From: Natrialba magadii ATCC 43099 | GTDB lineage: Archaea; Halobacteriota; Halobacteria; Halobacteriales; Natrialbaceae | Direction: 5' to 3' | Assembly (NCBI RefSeq): GCF_000025625.1 | Contig: NC_013923.1 | Coordinates: forward strand, 124,001-188,000 | Length of the DNA: 64,000 nt | Shown: positions 17,120 to 25,124 of the stretch, piece after piece | How positions within the stretch are numbered: the first letter of the stretch is position 1 | Layout: every line of letters starts with the position of its first letter | Position numbers and translations under genes: made by a program | The notes under the pieces: generated by a model | The model's database searches: none | What the model saw: only the letters and a program-made list of their open reading frames with translations | What the model was told of the DNA's origin: nothing

Positions 17120-17559
17120 TTGTCGTCCTCGTCTGCACTCGTGTCGGTGCCCTCGGTTTCGGTTGCGCTTGCGCTTGTGTCTGCGTTTGTACCCTCGCTT
17201 GCCCTTCCGCTACCGTCGTTCGCAGATTCCTCCGCGGCCGCAAGCCATGCTTCCCGACTTTCGGAGCCCAATTCCTCGTCGAGAAATTCCGCCGTCGAGT
17301 GAAAGACGGCTGCCTCCTGTATACGCTCTATATCGCCGATCGCCCAGTAGGGCTCCTTGTGCCGAACGAGTTCCCGTGATCGGAGTCGATTGAGAACTGG
17401 CTGAACCGAGTTTGCATTGACACCGGTCTCTTCAGCGATTTCAGTCGCCCTGAACGCCTTGTTACGGTTTTCAATGAGAAATCGAAGAACTCGCTGCGCA
17501 TTCGTTTCGCGTCGATCCGGCGATTCGTGGTGGTCGAACTCGTCGATACTGATGGGCAC
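17116..17559 (-). CDS. Winged-helix DNA-binding protein, probable antitoxin partner
   Basis: About 147 residues from a GTG start (VPISIDEFDHHE, counted as Met). The MPISI-type start is common in this haloarchaeal MarR-like family; an upstream in-frame ATG at 17583 is possible. A winged helix (about 22-70: RVLRFLIENRNKAFRATEIAEE ... GVNANSVQPVLNRLRSRELV, quoted as two parts) is followed by a helix and a low-complexity acidic Ser/Thr/Glu tail. It probably represses its own operon and neutralises the MazF-like product of the overlapping downstream gene. Confidence 0.65.
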   Translation of the reverse strand: MPISIDEFDHHESPDRRETNAQRVLRFLIENRNKAFRATEIAEETGVNANSVQPVLNRLRSRELVRHKEPYWAIGDIERIQEAAVFHSTAEFLDEELGSESREAWLAAAEESANDGSGRASEGTNADTSASATETEGTDTSADEDDK

Positions 17560-17818
17560 GGTATTTTCCCCTACCTCGCACATCGAGTTCGAGGCTTATA
17601 AGTGTATTATGTACCCTCAGATTGTATACTGTGTATTCTATATTCATATATTTCCCACTGTGTACTCTGCACCTGTGTATCCTGCACCTGCGTACTCTCC
17701 TACCTATGTATTCGAATATTCACGATCAGTTATGAATTTGCGCCGCTGTCCAGCTCACCAGATACCGCCCTTACTACCCGCTCTCCGCTCGAAAACAAGC
17801 CTCCACCTCAAGACACCG
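17560..17818. other. AT-rich intergenic stretch
   Basis: Positions about 17615-17735 repeat short words of the form TGTGTATTC/TGTACTCT/CCTGCACC several times and are clearly more AT-rich than the surroundings. No convincing gene is present. It holds the promoter of the toxin-antitoxin pair on the minus strand and the 3' end of the large oxidase gene. Confidence 0.4.
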
Positions 17819-20800
17819 CTACCGTGTGCTCCCGACGAGCGCATCTGAGACCGTCTCGATCGGATGCACTGGCTCGTCACAGCCGTCGTAACTCGCAAGC
17901 TGAGACTGACACGACGCTCCCGGCGCGACGACGCGCTCGCCGTCGCTGGCGGTCACCTGGTCGACCAGAATCTCGCCGATCCGTCGGCTGAGCGAGTAGT
18001 GCTCGGCCTCGTAGCCGAACGAACCCGCCATCCCACAACAACCCGAATCGAGCGCGTCGACCTCGTAACCAACCGTCTCGAGTACCGCCGCTGCGTGACC
18101 GTCCTTCTTCGTTGCCTTCTGGTGACAGTGGCCGTGGTAGGTCAGCGTCTCGCCCGGTTCGCCAATCCCACCCGTCGGCAAGTCGTTTGCGAGGTCGAAT
18201 CGGTCGAGGTACTCGAGTACCCCGTACGTATTCGATGCGACCAGTTCCACGTCAGGGCCCGAGAGGAGGTCCAGATAGTCCGACTGGAGCATGACGGCAT
18301 CGGAGGGTTCGACGAGGACGACCTCCCAGCCGTCCTCGATTGCGGGTGCGAGCGCGTCGACGTTGGTTCGGGCCCGCTCGCGAGAGACGTCGAGGAAGCC
18401 CTTCGAATGGGCGGGTCGCCCGGTTGCGGTGACGTCGTCGGGTACCTGGACGTGGACGCCGGCGGTCTCGAGGACCTGCACGGCTGCCTTCCCGGCTCGC
18501 GGGTGGTTGTAGTTGGTGGACGTGTCGGGAACGAGCAGGACCTTGCGGGCCGCTTCGTCGCGGGGAATGCGCGGGCCACGTTTTGCGAACCAGTCCTCGA
18601 AGCTCTGGCTCGCGAACGCAGGCAGGTCGCGTTCGCGGGCGATGCCAACTGTTTTCTCCGTGAGGTAGCCGGAACCGGGCAGGGCGGTCGCCCAGTTCGA
18701 GAGCGGCGCGAACAGCGAGCCGACGGCGTTGAGCCGGTCGACGTTCGCGAACAGTCGGTCGCGCAGACTCGCGCCGTGGCGCTGGTGGGCCGCGTGCTCG
18801 ACTTCGGCTTTGAGCTTCGCCATATCGACCTCGCTCGGACAGTCCCGGGCACAGCCCTTGCAGCCGATACAGAGGTCCATCACCTCGGCCAGGAACTCGT
18901 CGTCAGTGGCGTCTGTCTCGAGGTCGCCGCTCATCGCGGCCCGGAGCATGTTCGCCCGTCCGCGGGTCGTGAGGCTCTCTTCCTCGGCAGCGCGGTAGGT
19001 CGGACACATCACGCCACCGGTCGTCTCCTGGTCGCCGCGACAGCCGGCACAGCCGTGACAGAGTTCGACCATGCCCTGGAAGCCGTTCTCGTTGTCCCAC
19101 TCAAGCGCGGGGTCGAAGCCGGCCTCGAAGTCGTACTCCGGATCGAAGCGCAGGTGCTCGGTCATGCTGTGGTCGCCACAGACGTTCCCGGGGTTCAGAA
19201 GCCAGTCCGGGTCGAACGCGGTCTTGAGTTCTCGGAAGAGCTCCCAGACCTCGTCGCCGTAGAGTTTGTGGTTCCACTGCGTTCGCGCCCGTCCGTCGCC
19301 GTGCTCGCCGGAGACGCTGCCGCCGTACTCGACGACGAGGTCGGTGACAGCGTCCGAAATCGCCTCGAACTCCGCGAGTCCGGCCTCGGATTTCGTATCG
19401 ACCAGCGGGCGCATGTGCATACAGCCCGGGCCCGCGTGCGCGTAGAAACTCGCAAACGTGTCGTGGGACTCGAGTACCCTCTGAAAGTCGGCCACGTAGT
19501 CGGCGAGGTTCTCGGTCGGGACGGCGGTGTCCTCGATGAACGAGATGTGCTTCGCATCGGAGGTTCGCGAGAGGAGGATTGGAGCGGCGCTCTTGCGGAG
19601 TTTCCAGAGTTCGGCGATCCCCTCGGGGTCGTGGGCCTCGAGGACGTCGAATGCGCGGACAGGTGCCGGAGATGCTGTCTCGCCATCATCGCCAGCAGGA
19701 TCCGGTACCGTCTCGTCCGGCAGGCGATCAGCGATCAGGTCGGCGACCTGCTCGCGGCCGTCGTCGTCGCTTTCGGCGTAGAACTCGACGAGTAGCGCCG
19801 TCTCCGTTCCGGCGGGAAGTCGCTCGGCGACCGGTTCGAACTCCTCTGTTTGCTCGGCGAGGCCGATCAGCACGTCGTCGATGGCTTCGATCGCGGCCGG
19901 ATCGTGGTGTTTGACGATCGTGTCGACATCGGCCATCGCGTCGAGCAGATCGTGGTAGGTCAACAGCGCCACGGCGGTCGTCTCGGGAACGGGCTCGAGC
20001 GAGACGGCGGCTTCCGTCACGATGCCGAGCGTTCCCTCGCTGCCGGCGAACACGCGCGCGAGGTTGACGACTGCGTCCGGATCGGGTTCGGCGTCGGCGT
20101 CGATCTCGAGTCCGCCGCCGGTAGACTCGTCGAACGCGTCCGGCCTCCCGTAGGCTTCCGCGACCAACCGGTCGAGGTTGTACCCCGAGACGTTGCGCTT
20201 CAGTTGCGGGAAGACGTCCTGAATCGCGTCGGCTTCCTCGTCGATGACTCGCCGCAGCGCCTCGTGGATCTGTCCGAGCAGGGTTCCATCCGGCGCTGCT
20301 TGCTCGCGGAGTTCGGCGACCGTCACCTCCCCGAAGCGCTCGACGGTGCCGTCAGCGAGGACGACCTCGCAGGCCTCGACGTAGGCGTCCGTCTTGCCGT
20401 ACTGCAGCGAGTGCGCACCGGTGGAGTTGTTGCCGACCGCGCCGCCAATCGTGCTTCGATTGCCAGCCGCGGGATCCGGCGCGAACTTCAGGCCGTGGGA
20501 TTCCAGCTCGTCGTTGAGGTCTGTGAGGACGGTCCCCGCCTGAACGGTCGCTCGCTGCTCGTCCGGCGAGACCGAGAGCACCTCGCCCATGTGTGCCGTG
20601 AAATCGAGAACGACGGCCTCGTTGACCGCCTGTCCCGCGAGGCTGGTCCCGCCGCCGCGAGGGAGCACGGGAATCCCGTGCTCGGCACAGTAGGAGACGA
20701 CGTTCGCCACGTCTGCCGTCGTCCGCGGGAGGACGACACCGACCGGGACCATCTCGTAGGCGCTGGCATCGGTCGCGTACAGCTGTCGCGTGTACTCGTC

Positions 20801-21031
20801 GAACCGGACCTCCCCATCGATACGAGTCTGTAGCGCGGCGACGAGTTCGGGTTGATCGACATCTCCGCCGACGTACTCGTATGCGGCGCGGTCGTCGGCT
20901 GCGGGATCAGACGCTGCTGTCTGGCTCTGAGTTTGGTCCCCTCTCTCGTGGTCTCTCCCGAGCCGTCGCTCGTTCGGCGTCGACGTCTGCGGGCTGTGGT
21001 CGGTCGTCGACTGCGTATCGTCGGTCGCCAT
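17819..21031 (-). CDS. FAD-linked 2-hydroxyacid (D-lactate/glycolate) oxidase fused to Fe-S protein
   Basis: A 1070-residue fusion. After a charged 50-residue leader comes a PCMH-type FAD domain (about 75-300; PRGGGTSLAGQAV and AGNRSTIGGAVGNNSTG), an FAD-oxidase C-terminal domain (SGEHGDGRARTQW), and an Fe-S part with CHGCAGCRGDQ, CIGCKGCARDCPSEVD and two CCG domains (HGHCHQK, DSGCCGMAGSFGYE). This is the GlcD+GlcF or Dld-type layout in one chain. It would oxidise D-lactate, glycolate or a related hydroxyacid and feed electrons to quinone at the membrane. It follows a D-2-hydroxyacid dehydrogenase by six bases, so both act on related substrates. Confidence 0.85.
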   Translation of the reverse strand: MATDDTQSTTDHSPQTSTPNERRLGRDHERGDQTQSQTAASDPAADDRAAYEYVGGDVDQPELVAALQTRIDGEVRFDEYTRQLYATDASAYEMVPVGVVLPRTTADVANVVSYCAEHGIPVLPRGGGTSLAGQAVNEAVVLDFTAHMGEVLSVSPDEQRATVQAGTVLTDLNDELESHGLKFAPDPAAGNRSTIGGAVGNNSTGAHSLQYGKTDAYVEACEVVLADGTVERFGEVTVAELREQAAPDGTLLGQIHEALRRVIDEEADAIQDVFPQLKRNVSGYNLDRLVAEAYGRPDAFDESTGGGLEIDADAEPDPDAVVNLARVFAGSEGTLGIVTEAAVSLEPVPETTAVALLTYHDLLDAMADVDTIVKHHDPAAIEAIDDVLIGLAEQTEEFEPVAERLPAGTETALLVEFYAESDDDGREQVADLIADRLPDETVPDPAGDDGETASPAPVRAFDVLEAHDPEGIAELWKLRKSAAPILLSRTSDAKHISFIEDTAVPTENLADYVADFQRVLESHDTFASFYAHAGPGCMHMRPLVDTKSEAGLAEFEAISDAVTDLVVEYGGSVSGEHGDGRARTQWNHKLYGDEVWELFRELKTAFDPDWLLNPGNVCGDHSMTEHLRFDPEYDFEAGFDPALEWDNENGFQGMVELCHGCAGCRGDQETTGGVMCPTYRAAEEESLTTRGRANMLRAAMSGDLETDATDDEFLAEVMDLCIGCKGCARDCPSEVDMAKLKAEVEHAAHQRHGASLRDRLFANVDRLNAVGSLFAPLSNWATALPGSGYLTEKTVGIARERDLPAFASQSFEDWFAKRGPRIPRDEAARKVLLVPDTSTNYNHPRAGKAAVQVLETAGVHVQVPDDVTATGRPAHSKGFLDVSRERARTNVDALAPAIEDGWEVVLVEPSDAVMLQSDYLDLLSGPDVELVASNTYGVLEYLDRFDLANDLPTGGIGEPGETLTYHGHCHQKATKKDGHAAAVLETVGYEVDALDSGCCGMAGSFGYEAEHYSLSRRIGEILVDQVTASDGERVVAPGASCQSQLASYDGCDEPVHPIETVSDALVGSTR

Positions 21032-21037
21032 CGCCAG

Positions 21038-22009
21038 TTAGCTCGACTCCGGGTGAAGGACGACGTTCTGGAGCCCACCGTTCTCCTCGAGTGCGTGCAC
21101 GTTGTGCGCGACGATATCGGCCAACCTGTCCCAGTGTTTTGGCGTGTGACCGCCCGTGTGGGGCGTGATGAGGCAGTTCTCGAGGTCCCAGAGCTCGTGA
21201 TCGTTCGGTAGCGGCTCGGGCTCGGTAACGTCGAGGGCAGCGCCGCGGATCGCGTTCGACTGCAGTGCGCCGACGAGTGCATCGGTGTCGATGATCCCGC
21301 CGCGGGCGGCGTTGACGACGACCGCGTTCGGCGGCAGCGTCGCGAGTTCGTCCGCACCGACGAGACCGCGGGTCAGGTCGTTCAGTGGACAGGCGAGTAC
21401 GACGTAGTCGCTGCGGGCGAACGCATCGTGGATATCCTCCTCGTCGAAACCGAGGATCTCGTCGGTTGGACCGCCCTTCGACGGCGTGTAGCGGATGCCG
21501 ATCGTTTCGACGCCGAAGCCCTCGAGTCGCGTAACAACTTCCTGGCCGATCGAGCCAAGGCCGACGATCGTGACGGTGCTGTCGGTGAACTCGTGGGACT
21601 GGAAGTGTCGCCACTCGTTGTGTTGTTTTCGCCGCCAGCCTTCGTGGAGGTTCCGTGCGAAGACGAGCATGTTGGCGATCGACTGCTCTGCGATGCCGGG
21701 CGCGTGGATGCCACCCGCGTTCGTCACGGCGACGCCGTGCTCGGCCAGCGCGTCCATCGGTACGTGATCCGTTCCCGCGAACGTACAGGCGAAGAGTTCG
21801 AGCTGCTCCGCCCGTTCGAGGAGGTCCTCTTCGATCGTAATACCGGTCACAATCTGTGCCTTGGGGACGAGTTCGCGCTCTTCTTGTGGCGTCCGCGCGA
21901 GCGCAACGGTGTAGTCGGGCAGTCGCTCACGCAGCGTTTCGGCGTACGATTCCATCGACAGGCCTTCCGTTCCCTCTCGGAGAACGACGATATCTGGGTT
22001 CGTGCTCAT
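21038..22009 (-). CDS. D-2-hydroxyacid dehydrogenase
   Basis: A 323-residue NAD(P)-dependent enzyme of the D-isomer-specific family. Visible are the Rossmann loop TIVGLGSIGQEV (about 147-158), the catalytic arginine in NAARGGIID, the glutamate in DVTEPEPLP and the histidine in TPHTGGHTP. It interconverts 2-oxoacids and D-2-hydroxyacids. It is the first gene of a minus-strand operon with the FAD/Fe-S oxidase and is divergent from the M20/EutB-like operon. The 2-oxoacid made by the lyase could be its substrate, which is inference. Confidence 0.87.
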   Translation of the reverse strand: MSTNPDIVVLREGTEGLSMESYAETLRERLPDYTVALARTPQEERELVPKAQIVTGITIEEDLLERAEQLELFACTFAGTDHVPMDALAEHGVAVTNAGGIHAPGIAEQSIANMLVFARNLHEGWRRKQHNEWRHFQSHEFTDSTVTIVGLGSIGQEVVTRLEGFGVETIGIRYTPSKGGPTDEILGFDEEDIHDAFARSDYVVLACPLNDLTRGLVGADELATLPPNAVVVNAARGGIIDTDALVGALQSNAIRGAALDVTEPEPLPNDHELWDLENCLITPHTGGHTPKHWDRLADIVAHNVHALEENGGLQNVVLHPESS

Positions 22010-22115
22010 GTGAAATTCCTGTGGGTGTGTGAAACGGGTATCTTTCGTCTCCCGCCTTGCGTCTTACCCTAGGGTTGGCATCGTCTCTCTTATTCCTTTT
22101 GTGTATTCGTCGTTA

Positions 22116-22130
22116 ACATAGATTGTGTAT
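22116..22130. promoter_or_regulatory. Candidate operator ACATA-GATTG-TGTAT
   Basis: A weakly symmetric site with the central word GATTG, in the same spacing as the stronger sites at 33786 and 35736. It lies between two divergent catabolic operons, directly before the TATA-like TATAGTTAA box (22129-22137), which is about 30 bases from the M20 start codon. A regulator bound here could affect both promoters. Symmetry is imperfect. Confidence 0.35.
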
Positions 22131-22162
22131 AGTTAAGTCGATGGAGTGAGTCAGTCTCTGGC

Positions 22163-23518
22163 ATGAACGAGCCGATACGAGACCGACTCGTGACGCTTCG
22201 ACGGACCCTCCACCGCCATCCGGAACCGGCCTGGCGCGAGTTCTACACGACCGCACGCGTCGTCGAGGAACTCCGAGCGATCGGCGTCGACGAACTGGCT
22301 GTCGGCCCCGACGCCTACGACCCCGCGGACCGGATGGCTGTCCCCGACGCCGACCTCGAACCCTGGATCTCCCGCGCACGTGAACTTGGAGCGGACCCGG
22401 CGTTGCTCGACCGAATGACTGGCGGCAACACCGGTGCCGTCGCCGTACTCGAGTGCGGCGACGGCCCAGCAGTTGGGCTCCGGGTGGACATCGACGCGCT
22501 GTTTATCGAGGAATCGACCGATACAGGGCACGATCCGGCCGCCGAAGGCTTTCGCTCGGAGGTGGAGGGGACGATGCACGCTTGCGGGCACGACGTGCAC
22601 ATGACGTGGGGGCTGGCCGTTCTCGAGGCGATCAAGGAAAGCGACTTTGCGGGACGACTGGTCGTCTTCTTCCAGCCCGCAGAGGAGACCAGCGGCGGGG
22701 GCTGTCCGATGGCGAAAAGCGCGTTCGCAGCGGATCTGGACTATCTCCTCGCCGTCCACGTCGGTCTCGACCATCCAACCGGCGAGGTCGTCGCCGGCAT
22801 CGAAAAGCCGCTGGCGATGTGCCACGTCGACGCGACGATTCACGGCCGTTCTGCTCACGCGGGCAAGGCCCCGGAGGAGGGAGCGAACGCCATGCACGCG
22901 ATGGGAACGGCGATCGAGAACACCTACGGAATCCCCCGACATAGCGACGGGATGACGCGAGTAAACATCGGTCGCGCGGAGGCAGGGACGGCGAGTAATG
23001 TCATTGCCGAACGCGCCCACATGGAGGCCGAGGCGCGCGGCGAGACGACCGAACTGATGGAGTACATGAAGGATCGACTGGCCCGAACCATCAACTCGGC
23101 CGCGACGATGCACGACTGTCAGGCCGACGTCGAGGTCGTCAGCGAGTCACCGCGATCGGACAGCGACCCGGAACTCCAGGCGCTCGTCAGCGAGGTTGCA
23201 GAGGGCGTTCCCGGAACCGAGCGCGTTCTGCCGGCCGCCGACTTCGGTGCGAGCGAGGACGCAACCTTCCTCATGAACCGCGTCCAGCGTGACGGTGGGC
23301 TCGCAACCTATCTCATTGTCGGTACCGACCACCCAGACAGCCATCACACCCCGAAATTCGACGTGGACGAGGCAAGCCTTACCCACGGTGTCGACGTCCT
23401 TTCCGAGACGATTCTCGAACTCGAGCGCCAGCACCCGGTCGCACACGCGAACACGGATTCCGTCGCCTCAGCGGCAAACACGGACACGGATTCTGTCGAC
23501 GCGGGGCGAGGTGCATGA
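22163..23518 (+). CDS. M20 family amidohydrolase (AbgB/DoeB2-like)
   Basis: A 451-residue M20D hydrolase. Features are RRTLHRHPEPAWREF near the start, the metal-binding MHACGHDVHMTWG, the catalytic QPAEETSGGG, and SAHAGKAPEEGANA in the lid/dimer domain. Relatives split N-acetyl- or benzoyl-amino acids; one branch (DoeB2) is named as an N2-acetyl-diaminobutyrate deacetylase. The gene overlaps the threonine-dehydratase-like gene by four bases, so the deacylated product may be the lyase substrate. A paralogue with a nearly identical layout is at 36797. The C-terminal 40 residues are low complexity and vary between the two. Confidence 0.83.
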   Translation: MNEPIRDRLVTLRRTLHRHPEPAWREFYTTARVVEELRAIGVDELAVGPDAYDPADRMAVPDADLEPWISRARELGADPALLDRMTGGNTGAVAVLECGDGPAVGLRVDIDALFIEESTDTGHDPAAEGFRSEVEGTMHACGHDVHMTWGLAVLEAIKESDFAGRLVVFFQPAEETSGGGCPMAKSAFAADLDYLLAVHVGLDHPTGEVVAGIEKPLAMCHVDATIHGRSAHAGKAPEEGANAMHAMGTAIENTYGIPRHSDGMTRVNIGRAEAGTASNVIAERAHMEAEARGETTELMEYMKDRLARTINSAATMHDCQADVEVVSESPRSDSDPELQALVSEVAEGVPGTERVLPAADFGASEDATFLMNRVQRDGGLATYLIVGTDHPDSHHTPKFDVDEASLTHGVDVLSETILELERQHPVAHANTDSVASAANTDTDSVDAGRGA

Positions 23519-24795
23519 CTGACGACACCAAGAACGACGACACCGGCCTCGTTACCCGTGCCGACATCGAGGCAGCGCGCGAGCGCATCGACGACGTTGT
23601 CCACCGAACACCGCTCGACACGTCGCGCACGTTCGCCGATCTGAGCGGCGCGGCGTCCGTCGGGCTCAAACTCGAGAACGTCCAGCGAACGGGTTCGTTC
23701 AAGATCCGTGGCGCGTACAACAAGATGGCCCAGCTCTCGGCCGACGAGCGGGAGGCTGGCGTCATCTCCTCGAGTGCGGGTAATCACGCCCAGGGCGTCG
23801 CGCTGGCAGGGCAGGTGCTCGACACCGACACGACGATCGTCGTTCCCGATGTCACCCCTGCAGCGAAAATCGAGGCCACCCGCGGCTACGGCGCCGAGGT
23901 CGTCGTCGAGGGCGACATCTACGAACGATCGTACGAGTTCGCACTCGAGCGGGCCGCCGAAACCGGTGAGACGTTCGTCCACCCCTTCGACGACGAGGAT
24001 ATCATCGCCGGCCAGGGAACGATCGGCCTCGAACTCCGCGAGCAGTACCCCGACCTCGACACCGTCCTCGTGGCGATCGGCGGCGGCGGGCTGATCTCGG
24101 GGATCGGCACGGTGTTGAAGGCCCACGATCCGACGACGCGCGTGATCGGCGTCCAGCCCGAGGGGGCCGCCCACGCGAAGCCGACACTCGAGTCCGACCC
24201 GGGAGAGATCCACGAACTGCCGGACGTTGACACCGTCGCGGAAGGGATCGCAGATACCAGGCTCCTCGAGACGACAGCGGCGAACGTTCGTGAGGTGGTC
24301 GACGACGTAGTGAGTGTCAGCGACCGCGACATTGTGACTGCCGTCACGTTACTGGCCGAGCGCGCAAAGACCGTCGTCGAGGGGGCCGGTGCTGCCCCGC
24401 TCGCGGCTGCGCTCTCGGATGCAGTCGACGTGGCAGATAAGCACGTCGCCGTCGTAATTTCTGGCGGGAACGTCAACCTCACCGACCATGCCGAACTGAC
24501 TCGCACCGGCCTGCACGAATTAGGGCGCTACGCCGAAGCGAGACTAGCCGTCGACGGCTGGCCGACCGCGGTCAGCGACGTGGTCGAAACCGTCGAAGCC
24601 GAGGGTGCAGAACTGGACGTACTCGAGCGCGCCCGCCGTGGGTCGGGGCTCGGAACGGACGCGGTGGACCACCCGAACCGCGTTCCCGTGACGGTCGGAC
24701 TCGAGGGCAGCGGGCCGGACCATCTCGTGGGCGTGCTTGATGCGATTGCGGAACTCGACAGCGTCGATGTACTTTCTTCGTTGCCGGAAGAGTGA
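23515..24795 (+). CDS. Threonine/hydroxy-amino acid ammonia-lyase (IlvA/EutB-like)
   Basis: A 426-residue fold-type II PLP enzyme. The Schiff-base lysine is in TGSFKIRGAYNKM (Lys63), the SSAGNHAQGVA loop binds substrate, and the phosphate loop is GGGGLISG (about 184-191). An ACT-like C-terminal region (about 335-426) is present. It dehydrates threonine or serine, or a similar 3-hydroxy amino acid, to a 2-oxoacid and ammonium. Being the second gene in an operon with an amidohydrolase, not with isoleucine genes, it resembles EutB of hydroxyectoine breakdown as much as biosynthetic IlvA. The choice is open. Confidence 0.85.
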   Translation: MTDDTKNDDTGLVTRADIEAARERIDDVVHRTPLDTSRTFADLSGAASVGLKLENVQRTGSFKIRGAYNKMAQLSADEREAGVISSSAGNHAQGVALAGQVLDTDTTIVVPDVTPAAKIEATRGYGAEVVVEGDIYERSYEFALERAAETGETFVHPFDDEDIIAGQGTIGLELREQYPDLDTVLVAIGGGGLISGIGTVLKAHDPTTRVIGVQPEGAAHAKPTLESDPGEIHELPDVDTVAEGIADTRLLETTAANVREVVDDVVSVSDRDIVTAVTLLAERAKTVVEGAGAAPLAAALSDAVDVADKHVAVVISGGNVNLTDHAELTRTGLHELGRYAEARLAVDGWPTAVSDVVETVEAEGAELDVLERARRGSGLGTDAVDHPNRVPVTVGLEGSGPDHLVGVLDAIAELDSVDVLSSLPEE

Positions 24796-25124
24796 TTGGT
24801 CTCTCTCCCGTTCAGGTGTGATTTTGTTTTCACTTTGCGCGTTCGAACGGTCGTTTGACGGTTGACTATTGGAACTTGTCCACCGGCGTCGCCTCAATTA
24901 GACTGTCTGACTTGACTTTTTGTTGTGGGTTGCTCTTTGATCCTCCTGGTTTCGTTCCTCTTATCGTCTCAGTCTGTCTGTACGATGTGAGAACTCGCCC
25001 ACGGACTCCATTCGTGGTGTGGTTTTCCATCGACCCCTGGGGGGAACACGTGTATTAGGGGTCGATGGAAATTACTTTGTGTGAACGGTCGAATGAGTGA
25101 CTCATAGCCGTATTTCCGGCATGG
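24796..25124. other. CRISPR leader region
   Basis: These 329 bases hold no convincing gene. They separate the lyase gene from the first CRISPR repeat and contain T-rich tracts and a perfect stem (25024-25071). The repeat orientation (3' end TTGAAG, the usual 5' handle of haloarchaeal I-B crRNA) puts the leader on this side, so the array promoter should be here, reading to the right. Confidence 0.55.
25024..25071. repeat. Perfect 14-bp inverted repeat in the CRISPR leader
   Basis: Arms TTTCCATCGACCCC (25024-25037) and GGGGTCGATGGAAA (25058-25071) match at all 14 positions around a 20-base loop. The stem ends 53 bases before the first repeat. It could be a protein-binding site for adaptation or transcription, or an RNA hairpin. 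Confidence 0.8.

Noticed and set aside
17864-19795. Plus-strand open frame of over 640 codons
   Set aside because: Antisense to the FAD/Fe-S oxidase, whose motifs are clear; no protein family pattern on the plus strand.
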